DNA from: Thalassococcus halodurans
Lineage (GTDB): Bacteria; Pseudomonadota; Alphaproteobacteria; Rhodobacterales; Rhodobacteraceae
Length of the DNA: 64,000 nt
Direction of reading: 5' to 3'
Assembly (NCBI RefSeq): GCF_900108225.1
Contig: NZ_FNUZ01000002.1
Location: 870,501-934,500, forward strand
In this document: in pieces, positions 14,554 to 23,991 of the stretch
How the letters are laid out: every line of letters begins with the position of its first letter
Numbering within the stretch: position 1 is the stretch's first letter
Notes under the pieces: model-generated
What the model was told of the DNA's origin: nothing
Databases searched by the model: none
What the model saw: the letters and a program-made list of their open reading frames with translations, nothing else
Program-made: the position numbers and the translations under genes

Positions 14554-17391
14554 TTAGCCCTTATCCTTCAGCCCCATAAGCGCTGCGGCAAACGGGTTAT
14601 CGGGATCGATAGCCTTTTCCTTTTTCGGTGGGCGCGCCTCGAACTTGCGGCCGCCTTGCGCGTTGTCACGAGGACCACCACGCTTGCCACCTTTCGGCTT
14701 GCCTTTGCCACCCTTGCCCTTGTGGTCACCACGCGGTGCGTTCTGACCATCACGGCGGGCATTGCCACGCTTCTGGTTGCCACCCCAAGTGAAGGTGTAG
14801 AAAACCTCCATTTCGGGGCCGCCGGTGTCGCCGTCAGGGGCTTCGCCGGTCGGAGTTTCCGCGGCTTCAAACTCGGGTGTGGGCTCTTGTGTCGCAGATG
14901 CGTCCGCTTCGGGCTGCGCAGGTGCGGCGTCTGCTTCTGCTGCAACATCCATCACCGGAGCATCGGCGTCGACCTCGGGGGAACCATCGGTGGAAACAAC
15001 TGCATCAACCGCTTTCACTTTGGCGCGTTCGCCCTTTTCAGCGCGATAGCCCAGACCGCCCATCAGATCCGCGAACTGGTCCAGTGTCAGGCCGGTGATC
15101 GACAGCATGTCAGCGGTGGCTTCAAAGCCCGCGCGGCTGTTTTCACTACGTACCATATCAGCCAAGCGCTCCAGCATATCGATACGGATCGCACGGGCAC
15201 CCGCAGCGCGATAACCGGATACGGTGTGGTGTTCTGCAGGCGTGTCGGCCTGCGCAGGAACCGTTACCAGACCCGGAGGCGGCGCTTCAGGAAACACGTC
15301 CAAGCCATTGTTCAAAGACCACAAAACCAGACGCAGGCGCGTCGGAGCCGGTTTTAGAAGCAGCGGCGTAAAGATGGTGAACTGGCCGAAGCGGATACCA
15401 TGTTTGCGCAACGTGCCGCGCGCGTCCTGATCCAGTGCTTTCACATCATCAGCAACGTCGGCACGGGCCACAACGCCCATCGCCTCGACCATGCGGTAGC
15501 CAAAGCCCTTAGCCAGACCGGTCAGGGTTTCGTCACGCTGAATGTTCAGAAGAGGCTCGAACAGGCTGGCGACTTTGCGGTCGATGAAGTGCTGCAAACG
15601 GCGCTGGACCTTTTGCGCAACATCGGGACCAGCTTCGTCGTCGACAAAGGCCACCGCACGCGGTTTCAAAGGATCGTCGCCCTTTTCAAGCTTACCCACC
15701 GCCTGGTCGCCCCACATGAGGCCACCCTGTTCGGTGAAATCGATCTCGGTATCCGGCGCGTTATAGAACCGGTCCGCCCGCAGATGGAAATGCGGCTGCA
15801 ACGCCTGAACGGACGCTGCCTTCAGCGTTTTGGCTTCTTGTCCAGTGGCATCCTTATCCTGACGGAAACGGAACCCTTCCAGTTTACCGACGAATTCGCC
15901 TTCGACGGTCACTTCACCCTTGTCATTTACTTCGGCCAAGAGGGCCTCCTTCTGTTTCAATCGGCGCAACAGAACGCTGGTGCGCCGATCTACAAATCTT
16001 TGAGTCAAACGCTCGTGTAGTGCGTCCGACAGTCTGTCTTCTACAGCGCGGGTCGTGTCGCGCCAATGCATTTCGTCAGAAACCCAGCCATTCCTTTGCG
16101 CGACATATGTCCACGTTCGTATATAGCTCAGTCTTTTGGATAGGGTATCAATGTCCCCATCGGTACGATCAAGCCTCTTTACCTGTCGTGCGACAAAATC
16201 TTCGGGCAATGTGCCTCTTTCGTGCAGATGCCCATAGATAACGTCCAAAAGTGACGCGTGTTCCGCATGACTGATACCACGAAAATCAGGAACGCGGCAG
16301 ACATCCCACAGCAACTTGACCGATGGCGCAGAACTGGCGCGCGCCCGCACCTCGGCCTGATTGGACAGCGCTTTCAGCGCCATCAGATCATCGGCTTCCC
16401 GCGCTTTGACCAGAAGTTCGTTTTTCGGGCTCGCTTCCAGCGAATGGATCAGCGCGTCGATGGTCCCGAAAGACAGATCGGCATTCCGCCAATTCAGCTT
16501 TTTGATTGGGGTAAAGCGATGGTTACAGATGGCGTCGACCACATCTTCGGAAAGCGGCGGTGCCTCGCCAGTGACGCCGAACGTCCCGTTGCTCATCCCC
16601 CTGCCCGCGCGGCCTGCGATTTGGGCCAATTCATTAGGCGCAAGGGGCCGCATCCGGCGACCATCGAACTTGGTCAACGATGAGAATGCGACGTGATCGA
16701 TGTCTAGGTTCAGACCCATCCCGATGGCGTCGGTGGCCACCAAATAGTCGACCTCTCCGTTCTGATAGAGTTCGACCTGAGCATTGCGGGTTCGCGGGCT
16801 AAGCGCCCCCATTACGACCGCCGCACCGCCCTTTTGGCGGCGAAGAAGCTCGGCTATCGCATACACATTATCAACCGAAAACCCGACGATTGCCGACCTT
16901 GACTGCAGCCTACTTATCTTTTTCGAACCAGTGTAGGTTAATTGGCTCATCCTGTCGCGACGCAGGAATTCGACACCTGGAACCAGTGCGCCGATGGGGC
17001 CGCGCATGGTGTCGGACCCCATGAACAGCGTCTCGCTCGTGCCGCGCATACGCAGCAGGCGGTCGGTAAAGACATGACCGCGCTCTGGATCCGCGCACAG
17101 CTGGATTTCGTCAATCGCGGCAAAGTCCGTGCCCATGCCTTCCGGCATCGCCTCAACCGTGCAGACCCAATATTTGGCGCGCGGCGGGACGATCCGCTCC
17201 TCGCCCGTCACCAGCGCTACGACGGACGGGCCGCGCGCCATGACGATCTTATCATAGACCTCGCGTGCGAGCAGACGCAGCGGCAGCCCGATGATGCCGG
17301 TTTTGTGTGCCAGCATCCGTTCGATTGCGTAATGGGTTTTTCCGGTGTTGGTCGGGCCAAGGATGGCCGCGATCCGAGAGCGTTGCGCCAT
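14554..17391 (-). CDS. SUV3-like ATP-dependent RNA helicase
   Basis: 945 residues. The N-terminal 420 residues are the helicase core: Walker A ILGPTNTGKTHYAIERML, a DEID-type box (AAIDEIQLCADPERGHVFTDRLL), and motifs V/VI (DYLVATDAIGMGLNLDIDHVAF, QIAGRAGRG). This matches the SUV3 family, the helicase of the mitochondrial degradosome, with bacterial members in alphaproteobacteria. The C-terminal 130 residues are low complexity: first acidic (Pro/Glu/Ala), then Gly/Lys/Arg-rich (GKGGKGKPKGGKRGG) and probably RNA-binding. Coupled to the S4 RNA-binding gene, which supports a role in RNA metabolism. Substrate unknown. Confidence 0.88.
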   Translation of the reverse strand: MAQRSRIAAILGPTNTGKTHYAIERMLAHKTGIIGLPLRLLAREVYDKIVMARGPSVVALVTGEERIVPPRAKYWVCTVEAMPEGMGTDFAAIDEIQLCADPERGHVFTDRLLRMRGTSETLFMGSDTMRGPIGALVPGVEFLRRDRMSQLTYTGSKKISRLQSRSAIVGFSVDNVYAIAELLRRQKGGAAVVMGALSPRTRNAQVELYQNGEVDYLVATDAIGMGLNLDIDHVAFSSLTKFDGRRMRPLAPNELAQIAGRAGRGMSNGTFGVTGEAPPLSEDVVDAICNHRFTPIKKLNWRNADLSFGTIDALIHSLEASPKNELLVKAREADDLMALKALSNQAEVRARASSAPSVKLLWDVCRVPDFRGISHAEHASLLDVIYGHLHERGTLPEDFVARQVKRLDRTDGDIDTLSKRLSYIRTWTYVAQRNGWVSDEMHWRDTTRAVEDRLSDALHERLTQRFVDRRTSVLLRRLKQKEALLAEVNDKGEVTVEGEFVGKLEGFRFRQDKDATGQEAKTLKAASVQALQPHFHLRADRFYNAPDTEIDFTEQGGLMWGDQAVGKLEKGDDPLKPRAVAFVDDEAGPDVAQKVQRRLQHFIDRKVASLFEPLLNIQRDETLTGLAKGFGYRMVEAMGVVARADVADDVKALDQDARGTLRKHGIRFGQFTIFTPLLLKPAPTRLRLVLWSLNNGLDVFPEAPPPGLVTVPAQADTPAEHHTVSGYRAAGARAIRIDMLERLADMVRSENSRAGFEATADMLSITGLTLDQFADLMGGLGYRAEKGERAKVKAVDAVVSTDGSPEVDADAPVMDVAAEADAAPAQPEADASATQEPTPEFEAAETPTGEAPDGDTGGPEMEVFYTFTWGGNQKRGNARRDGQNAPRGDHKGKGGKGKPKGGKRGGPRDNAQGGRKFEARPPKKEKAIDPDNPFAAALMGLKDKG

Positions 17392-17414
17392 AAGGCTGGG
17401 GTTTCCTTGTCAGA

Positions 17415-17990
17415 TTACAGCGTCGTTCCGCGCGAATGGGCCGTAAGACGATCCCGTGCCTCTTCGACTTCTTTGTCAAACGGACGAATCGACAGCGCCT
17501 TATCGTAGGCATCGTATGCCCGCGCAGGATCACCGATTTGGTCAAAAACCGCGCCCAAGCCCCGCAGTGCGCCAAAGTGATCCGGATTAAGGGCTAGAGT
17601 ACGCTCAAGCGCATACATCGTTGGCCCCACCATATCCGCATTAAAATAAGCCATAGCGAGCGTGTGCCAACCTTCGGCGAAATCCGGCGCATGGTCCGTT
17701 AGTGCGGTCAAATGATCAATCGCCAACCCGAAATCATTCACAGCCAGCGCATCCCGCCCCCGTTTCAACAGAAAATCCATCGAAACCGAGCCCGATTTAG
17801 ACCACTCAAGCTCAATCTCGCGCTCTAGTGAACGTGCAGCGTCAGCATCCGGCGCTTCTGCAAGCTGCCTGATCAGGTCATCCGATCGTTCGGTTCCGAC
17901 CTCGGCAAATCCGGCTGCGGGTAAGAAATTCCCTACTCCGATCAAAAGTGCCGCGACGGTAGATTTGAAATTGACGCTTAAGGTGCTCAT
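17415..17990 (-). CDS. TPR-repeat protein, probably exported
   Basis: 191 residues. A hydrophobic N-terminus (VAALLIGVGNFLPAAGFAEV) suggests a signal peptide with cleavage near GFA-EV. At least three tetratricopeptide repeats follow (LAIDHLTALTDHAPDFAEGWHTLAMAYF, ALERTLALNPDHFGALRGLGAVF, AYDAYDKALSIRPFDKEVEEARD). TPR domains scaffold protein contacts; partner unknown. The start at 17990 (MSTLSVNF) is chosen because the upstream open frame overlaps the divergent SCP2 gene. Lies 23 bases upstream of the helicase start on the same strand. Confidence 0.8.
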   Translation of the reverse strand: MSTLSVNFKSTVAALLIGVGNFLPAAGFAEVGTERSDDLIRQLAEAPDADAARSLEREIELEWSKSGSVSMDFLLKRGRDALAVNDFGLAIDHLTALTDHAPDFAEGWHTLAMAYFNADMVGPTMYALERTLALNPDHFGALRGLGAVFDQIGDPARAYDAYDKALSIRPFDKEVEEARDRLTAHSRGTTL

Positions 17991-18072
17991 GGTACCCCAG
18001 AGTTTAGCGCACATCGTGGGAATGAAAAGCCGCGCTGTGCATGCACAGTAAAAGAATGGAAGGACTGCGCAC

Positions 18073-18363
18073 ATGAGCACGATCGTAGACGAGGCAATCA
18101 AGGCCCTGAACGAAAAAATGGACGGCAACGGCTTTGATGGCAGCGCCAAGTTCGACATCGAAGGCGAAGGCAGCTTTGTCATCGACGGTGACGGCGCACG
18201 TGCCAGCGATGACGACGCCGACGTAACACTCAGCGCAGATGCCGACACGTTCCGCGAAATCTTTGACGGCGAACTGGACCCGACAGCGGCCTTTATGGGC
18301 GGTCGGCTGACAATCGACGGCGACATGGGCACAGCGATGAAGCTGGCGCAGGTTCTTTCCTGA
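18073..18363 (+). CDS. SCP2 sterol-binding domain protein
   Basis: 96 residues forming a minimal SCP2 fold (IVDEAIKALNEKM, AKFDIEGEGSFVIDGDGARAS, DADVTLSADADTFREIFDGELDPTAAFMGGRLTIDGDMGTAMKLAQVL). SCP2 domains bind lipids or acyl chains in a hydrophobic tunnel. AAGGAC upstream of the ATG supports the start. Its stop TGA overlaps the ATG of the next gene (TGATG), a lysophospholipase-like hydrolase, which suggests the pair acts on the same lipid substrate (inference). Confidence 0.9.
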   Translation: MSTIVDEAIKALNEKMDGNGFDGSAKFDIEGEGSFVIDGDGARASDDDADVTLSADADTFREIFDGELDPTAAFMGGRLTIDGDMGTAMKLAQVLS

Positions 18364-19325
18364 TGGAAAAAGCGCCTTTTCTGACGGAACTCGCACATGC
18401 GCCCGACGGGTCTTGTGCCTACTGGATAAAAACGTCCGATGGTGTCCGCCTGCGGGTTGGCCACTTTCCGTCAGAAGAGGCAAAAGGCACCGTTCTGCTT
18501 TTCCCGGGCAGAACGGAGTACATTGAAAAATATGGAAAAACAGCGGCCGATCTGGCCGCTGCGGGCTATACAACGCTTGCCGTGGATTGGCGGGGCCAGG
18601 GTCTGGCAGATCGCCTTTTGGAAGACCCGATGCCCGGCCATGTGCATCAGTTCTCGGACTACCAACTTGATGTCGAGGCCGTCTTGGCCGCGGCTGAGGA
18701 ACTGGACCTTCCACGCCCCTACCATCTGCTGGCCCATTCCATGGGCGGCTGCATCGGGTTGCGATCCCTGATCAATGGCCTGCCCGTAAATTCCGCCGTA
18801 TTCTCGGGGCCGATGTGGGGCATTCACCTGACGACCCCCATGCGCTCTGCCGCTTGGGTGCTTAGTTGGGGTGGCAAGCAACTGGGCCTCGGGCACCTGA
18901 GCGTTCCCGGCTCTCGTGGGGAAAGCTATGTGCTAGCCGCGGATTTCGAAGACAATCTGCTGACCACGGATCGCGAGATGTTCGATCTGATGCGATCACA
19001 ACTGACAGCCAACCCTGATCTGGAACTGGGCGGCCCGTCTTTGCGCTGGCTGAACGAAGCGCTTCAGGAATGCCGCGAACTGGCATCGCAGGATTCGCCG
19101 GACATCCCCTGCCTGACGCTGCTGGGAACAAACGAACGTATCGTTGATGTTCCAAGGATCGAAAGCCGTATGGCGAAATGGCCGAACGGTGAACTTGTTC
19201 GCGTTACCGATGGCGAACACGAAGTGCTTATGGACAGCCCCGATACGCGCGATGCGCTGACAAAACGGATGGTTGCCCACTACGACGTCCATCAGGATGC
19301 GCAACGCTTGGCAGCATCCGGCTGA
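18363..19325 (+). CDS. Alpha/beta hydrolase, lysophospholipase (PldB)-like
   Basis: 320 residues of the alpha/beta hydrolase fold: oxyanion region VLLFPGRTEYIEKYGKTAADL, nucleophile elbow AHSMGGCIG, a cap domain in the middle, and a C-terminal acid/histidine pair in LLGTNERIVD and DGEHEVLMD. This is the pattern of the serine aminopeptidase S33 / monoacylglycerol lipase / PldB group. Cytosolic, no signal peptide. Translationally coupled to the SCP2 gene before it. Confidence 0.85.
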   Translation: MEKAPFLTELAHAPDGSCAYWIKTSDGVRLRVGHFPSEEAKGTVLLFPGRTEYIEKYGKTAADLAAAGYTTLAVDWRGQGLADRLLEDPMPGHVHQFSDYQLDVEAVLAAAEELDLPRPYHLLAHSMGGCIGLRSLINGLPVNSAVFSGPMWGIHLTTPMRSAAWVLSWGGKQLGLGHLSVPGSRGESYVLAADFEDNLLTTDREMFDLMRSQLTANPDLELGGPSLRWLNEALQECRELASQDSPDIPCLTLLGTNERIVDVPRIESRMAKWPNGELVRVTDGEHEVLMDSPDTRDALTKRMVAHYDVHQDAQRLAASG

Positions 19326-19365
19326 TATCACTGGCACAACGCGCCGCGTGTCCTATCTTTAGGGA

Positions 19366-20373
19366 ATGAACGGCGCGCTGATTTTTACCGATAAAGGCAT
19401 CTATTGCCCCGCGGGTGATTTCTACATCGATCCGTGGCGTCCCGTGGACCGCGCGTTGATCACGCACGGCCACGCGGATCATGCGCGTTCGGGCCACCAG
19501 CGCTATCTGGCGACGCATCAGGCGCTGCCGGTGATGCATCACAGGTTAGGCGACATACAAAGTCAGGGCATAGCCTATGGCGAAACACAGAAGATCGGCG
19601 ATGCGACTGTGTCGTTTCATCCGGCAGGGCATATTCCCGGATCAGCACAAATACGGGTCGAAGTCGGGGGCGAGGTCTGGGTCGTTTCGGGCGACTACAA
19701 GGTCACCAATGACGGGTTGAGCGAACCTTTTGAACCGGTGAAGTGCCACAGCTTTGTCACCGAAAGCACCTTTGGCCTGCCGGTTTTCACATGGCCGTCG
19801 CAAGCCGAAGTCGCGAAGGACCTGAACCAATGGTGGGCCGACTGCGCGGCGGACGGCAAAACCGCTATTCTGGGGGCCTATTCCCTGGGCAAAGCGCAGC
19901 GCCTGATGAAGATGCTGGACCCGTCCATCGGCCCCATCATGACCCACACAGCCGTCGAGGCAACAAACGCGATTTTGCGCACCCAAGGGTACGATTTGCC
20001 AGAAACCATTGCGGTAACTCAGGACACTGACGCAAAGGCCCACAAAGGCGGTATCGTAATCGCGCCGCCAGCCGCCTTGGGGTCTAATTGGGCCAAAAAG
20101 TTCGGACCTGTTTCCAGCGGATTTGCCTCTGGCTGGATGCGGTTGCGTGGCATACGTCGCAGGCGTGCAGCGGATCGCGGCTTTGTCATTTCGGATCATG
20201 CAGACTGGACCGGGCTGCTAAGCGCGATCAAAAATACAGGTGCGGAAAACATATATGTAACACATGGTTACACGGATATATTCACCCAACACTTAAATAA
20301 CACCGGATACACGGCACAAGTAGTTCCGACGGAATTCGGCGACACCGATCAGGATAGTGAGGATGCCGCATGA
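19366..20373 (+). CDS. Ligase-associated DNA exonuclease (metallo-beta-lactamase/beta-CASP type)
   Basis: 335 residues. Metal-binding motifs of the metallo-beta-lactamase fold are visible: THGHADHARSGHQ (HxHxDH) and FHPAGHIPGSAQI, and later VSGDYK and ISDHADWTGLL. This is the family that sits beside an ATP-dependent DNA ligase in bacterial repair operons. Its TGA overlaps the ATG of the ligase gene (ATGA at 20370-20373), so the two are co-translated. Confidence 0.9.
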   Translation: MNGALIFTDKGIYCPAGDFYIDPWRPVDRALITHGHADHARSGHQRYLATHQALPVMHHRLGDIQSQGIAYGETQKIGDATVSFHPAGHIPGSAQIRVEVGGEVWVVSGDYKVTNDGLSEPFEPVKCHSFVTESTFGLPVFTWPSQAEVAKDLNQWWADCAADGKTAILGAYSLGKAQRLMKMLDPSIGPIMTHTAVEATNAILRTQGYDLPETIAVTQDTDAKAHKGGIVIAPPAALGSNWAKKFGPVSSGFASGWMRLRGIRRRRAADRGFVISDHADWTGLLSAIKNTGAENIYVTHGYTDIFTQHLNNTGYTAQVVPTEFGDTDQDSEDAA

Positions 20374-21962
20374 AGGCCTTCGCAGACCTGTTTCAAGCCA
20401 TAGATCAGTCCACAAAAACTTCGATCAAGGTTGCGGCCCTGACGGACTATTTCCGGACCGCATCAGACGATGACAAGCTTTGGACCATCGCCCTATTTTC
20501 CGGCCGCCGCCCCAAGCGCGCCGTTACCACAACACAGTTGCGCGAATGGGCATCTGAAGTGGCCGACGTGCCCCTGTGGCTGCTGGAAGAGAGCTATTCC
20601 ATCGTGGGCGACCTGGCGGAAACCATCGCGCTTGTACTGCCCCCATCACACACTCGTAGCAACCTGTCGCTGACCCAATGGATCAAGTTCTTGGGAGAGC
20701 TGGCAACGCTGGAACCGGAGCAGCGGAAAGAGCGTATTCTTCAGGCATGGTCGCAACTTGAACCAACCGAACGGTTTCTGTTCAACAAGCTGCTGACAGG
20801 CGGTTTCCGCATTGGGGTTAGCCAGAAACTGATGACCCGCGCCTTAGCCAAGGCCGTGGATCAGGATGAAGCAACGATTGCCCATCGCCTGATGGGCGGA
20901 TGGACGCCCGAGACAGTCACATTCCAAAGCCTGATCCTGGACGACGATCCAACAGCCGACCTGTCGCGTCCCTACCCGTTTTATCTGGCCTATCAGCTTG
21001 AAACCGAGCCTGAAGAACTCGGCCAACTGGAAAACTGGCAAGCAGAATGGAAATGGGACGGCATCCGCGGGCAACTGGTTCTGCGCGGTGGCCAGCATCA
21101 CCTGTGGTCGCGCGGTGAGGAACTGATCACCGACCGCTTTCCGGAAATGGCCCGCAGCCTTGATTTCCTGCCGGATGGCACCGTGATTGACGGTGAAGTC
21201 GTTGCTTGGGACGGCGCGCAGCCGATGGGTTTCAGCACGCTGCAACAACGGATCGGGCGCAAAACAGTCCCCAAGAAGCTGTTGAAGGACGCCCCCGCGA
21301 TCTTGCTGGCCTACGATCTTCTGGAACATAACGGACAGGATCTGCGCGACGCACCGCTACGGGAACGCCGCGCACAGCTTGAGGCGCTTATTGCGCCCCT
21401 ACCCGACGACACCCCCGTGCGCCTGTCGCCCGCATTGCATTTCGAAGACTGGCAAAGCCTGACCGATCAACGCGCCACAGCCCGCGATCACAAGGCCGAA
21501 GGGTTAATGCTGAAAAATCTCGACGCGCCCTACCTTGCGGGACGCAAGAAAGGCGATTGGTGGAAGTGGAAGCTGGACCCGCTGACCATCGACGCGGTGA
21601 TGATCTACGCCCAGCAAGGCCACGGTCGCCGCGCCAACTTGTTCACCGATTTCACCTTTGCCGTCCGGAACGGCGATGATCTTGTGCCCTTCACCAAGGC
21701 ATACTCTGGCCTGACCGATGCCGAATTTCGCAAAATAACCCAGTGGGTTAGGAAAAACACGATCCAACGGTTCGGCCCCGTCCGGCAGGTCACGCCGCAC
21801 CATGTGTTCGAAATTGCCTTTGAGGGGATCCAGAAAAGCCCGCGCCACAAATCAGGCGTCGCCCTGCGCTTTCCCCGTATGAGCCGTTGGCGCCACGACA
21901 AACCCATGTCCGAGGCCAACACGCTGGATGACCTGAACGCCATGCTGGAAACCTACGGCTAA
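20370..21962 (+). CDS. ATP-dependent DNA ligase (exonuclease-associated type)
   Basis: 530 residues: an N-terminal alpha-helical DNA-binding domain (about 1-205), the nucleotidyltransferase domain with the active-site motif EWKWDGIRGQ (lysine 228, which becomes AMP-linked), motif III-like DGEVVAWD, motif IV EGLMLKN, motif V WWKWKLDP, and an OB-fold C-terminal domain. This is a second, ATP-using ligase besides the NAD-dependent LigA expected elsewhere. In many bacteria the exonuclease-ligase pair is followed by an Lhr-type helicase and a PdeM phosphoesterase; here the next gene is an oligopeptidase, so the set is reduced to two genes. Confidence 0.93.
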   Translation: MKAFADLFQAIDQSTKTSIKVAALTDYFRTASDDDKLWTIALFSGRRPKRAVTTTQLREWASEVADVPLWLLEESYSIVGDLAETIALVLPPSHTRSNLSLTQWIKFLGELATLEPEQRKERILQAWSQLEPTERFLFNKLLTGGFRIGVSQKLMTRALAKAVDQDEATIAHRLMGGWTPETVTFQSLILDDDPTADLSRPYPFYLAYQLETEPEELGQLENWQAEWKWDGIRGQLVLRGGQHHLWSRGEELITDRFPEMARSLDFLPDGTVIDGEVVAWDGAQPMGFSTLQQRIGRKTVPKKLLKDAPAILLAYDLLEHNGQDLRDAPLRERRAQLEALIAPLPDDTPVRLSPALHFEDWQSLTDQRATARDHKAEGLMLKNLDAPYLAGRKKGDWWKWKLDPLTIDAVMIYAQQGHGRRANLFTDFTFAVRNGDDLVPFTKAYSGLTDAEFRKITQWVRKNTIQRFGPVRQVTPHHVFEIAFEGIQKSPRHKSGVALRFPRMSRWRHDKPMSEANTLDDLNAMLETYG

Positions 21963-22065
21963 GGCAAAGAGTTAACCTCTGTAGGGCAAAACACCCCCTG
22001 CGCCCCTTGAACCTGCCCGCCGCACAGGCCACTTTCAGACCCAACGCATAATAAGGAGCCCCCGC

Positions 22066-23880
22066 ATGACCATCCGCCCCGTTTTCGACGCCAATGCCTC
22101 TGCCGGAGGAAAGGATTTGGGCGATTTGCCAGAGTGGGATCTGAGCGATCTGTATCCGTCCGAAGACGCGCCGGAACTCAAGCGCGATCTGGACTGGCTG
22201 GAACAGGCCTGCGCCTCGTTCGCGGAAGATTACGAAGGAAAAATTGCCGATCAGGACGCCGCAGGTTTTCTGGAAATGGTCCAGCGCCACGAAAAGATCG
22301 AGGGCATCGCCGGTCGCATCATGTCGTTCGCCGGTCTGCGCTATTACCAGCTGACCACGGACTCGTCGCGCACAAAATTCCTGTCCGACATGCAGGAAAA
22401 GATCACTCAGTACACCACGCCGCTTGTGTTCTTCACGCTCGAACTGAACCGTGTGGCCGATGACGCCTACAACACGCTGTTCACAGCAAATGACGAACTG
22501 GCCCGCTACAAACCCGCCTTTGACCGCGTTCGTGCAATGAAGCCCTACCAACTGTCTGACGAGATGGAGAAATTCCTGCACGACATGGGCGTTGTGGGCG
22601 ACGCGTGGGAACGTCTGTTCGATGAAACCATCGCAGGTCTGACCTTTGACATCGACGGTGAAGAGCTGAACATCGAAGCGACGCTGAACCTGTTGACCGA
22701 ACAGGATCGCGACCAGCGCGAAAAAGCGGCCCATGAACTGGCCCGCGTCTTTGGCGAAAACATCCGCACCTTTGCCCGCGTCCACAACACGCAGGCCAAA
22801 GAAAAAGAGATCATGGATCGCTGGCGCGGGATGCCCACGCCGCAAACCGGCCGCCACCTGTCGAACGATGTTGAACCCGAGGTCGTCGAGGCCCTGCGCA
22901 ACGCTGTTGTCGCGGCCTACCCGCGCCTGTCCCATCGCTATTACGAATTGAAGCGCAAATGGCTGGGTCTTGACGTGATGCAGGTCTGGGACCGCAACGC
23001 GCCCCTGCCGATGGAAAGCACACGGATCGTCGGCTGGGATGAAGCCCGCGATATGGTGATGTCCGCCTACGGCAGCTTTGACCCGCGCATGGCCGATCTG
23101 GCCGAGCCTTTCTTTACCAAAGGTTGGATCGACGCTGGCGTGAAACCCGGCAAAGCCCCCGGTGCGTTCGCCCATCCGACCGTCACGGACGTACATCCTT
23201 ACGTGATGCTGAACTACCTTGGGAAACCGCGTGACGTGATGACTTTGGCCCACGAACTGGGCCACGGCGTACATCAGGTGCTGGCCGCCGATCAGGGCGA
23301 AATGCTGTCTTCGACCCCGCTGACGCTGGCAGAAACGGCCTCGGTGTTCGGTGAAATGCTGACGTTCCGCCAGATGCTGGCCAGCGCCAAGGATCAGGCC
23401 GAACGCAAGGTTCTTTTGGCTGGCAAGGTCGAGGACATGATCAACACGGTCGTCCGCCAGATTGCGTTCTACGATTTCGAATGCAAATTGCACGACGCCC
23501 GTCGCGGCGGCGAACTGACACCCGACGACATCAACGCGCTGTGGATGTCTGTGCAGGCCGAAAGCCTTGGTTCTGCGTTCGAATTCATGCCGGGGTATGA
23601 AACCTTCTGGGCTTACATCCCGCACTTCGTGCATTCGCCCTTTTACGTCTACGCCTATGCCTTCGGCGACGGCCTCGTGAACGCGCTTTATGCGAACTAC
23701 GAAGAAAACCCCGAAGGCTTCCAAGACCGCTATTTTGATATGCTGAAGGCAGGCGGCTCCAAGCACCACAAGGCGCTGCTGGAACCGTTCGGACTGGACG
23801 CGACAGATCCGGCCTTCTGGGATAAGGGCCTGTCGATGATCGAGGGCTTCATCGACGAACTGGAAGCGATGGAAGACTAA
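22066..23880 (+). CDS. pepF: Oligoendopeptidase F (M3 metallopeptidase)
   Basis: 604 residues, normal for the M3B family. The zinc motif HELGH is at residues 396-400 (TLAHELGHGVHQVLA) with the third ligand expected in the following helix (AETASVFGEML). N-terminal domain has LPEWDLSDLYPS, typical of PepF. Cleaves short peptides in the cytoplasm. ATG at 22066 preceded by AAGGAG. Followed by a long hairpin at 23894-23932. Confidence 0.95.
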   Translation: MTIRPVFDANASAGGKDLGDLPEWDLSDLYPSEDAPELKRDLDWLEQACASFAEDYEGKIADQDAAGFLEMVQRHEKIEGIAGRIMSFAGLRYYQLTTDSSRTKFLSDMQEKITQYTTPLVFFTLELNRVADDAYNTLFTANDELARYKPAFDRVRAMKPYQLSDEMEKFLHDMGVVGDAWERLFDETIAGLTFDIDGEELNIEATLNLLTEQDRDQREKAAHELARVFGENIRTFARVHNTQAKEKEIMDRWRGMPTPQTGRHLSNDVEPEVVEALRNAVVAAYPRLSHRYYELKRKWLGLDVMQVWDRNAPLPMESTRIVGWDEARDMVMSAYGSFDPRMADLAEPFFTKGWIDAGVKPGKAPGAFAHPTVTDVHPYVMLNYLGKPRDVMTLAHELGHGVHQVLAADQGEMLSSTPLTLAETASVFGEMLTFRQMLASAKDQAERKVLLAGKVEDMINTVVRQIAFYDFECKLHDARRGGELTPDDINALWMSVQAESLGSAFEFMPGYETFWAYIPHFVHSPFYVYAYAFGDGLVNALYANYEENPEGFQDRYFDMLKAGGSKHHKALLEPFGLDATDPAFWDKGLSMIEGFIDELEAMED

Positions 23881-23893
23881 GCCAGTTTAAAAT

Positions 23894-23932
23894 AATCGGT
23901 GACTGCCCAGTGCTTCACGGCCGTCACCGATT
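23894..23932 (+). terminator. Hairpin downstream of pepF
   Basis: Perfect 10-bp stem AATCGGTGAC (23894-23903) / GTCACCGATT (23923-23932), 19-base loop, beginning 13 bases after the stop. No T run, so either a weak terminator or an mRNA-end stabiliser. Confidence 0.5.
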
Positions 23933-23991
23933 GACGACACAACCCAGAATTGCAATCATATCCCCATTTCGGGATGTGATTGGAGTTACGG

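Noticed and set aside
21790-23769. 659-residue open frame on the minus strand opposite pepF
   Set aside because: It mirrors the codon bias of the strongly supported oligoendopeptidase gene on the other strand and shows no domain; a GC-rich genome produces such antisense frames.
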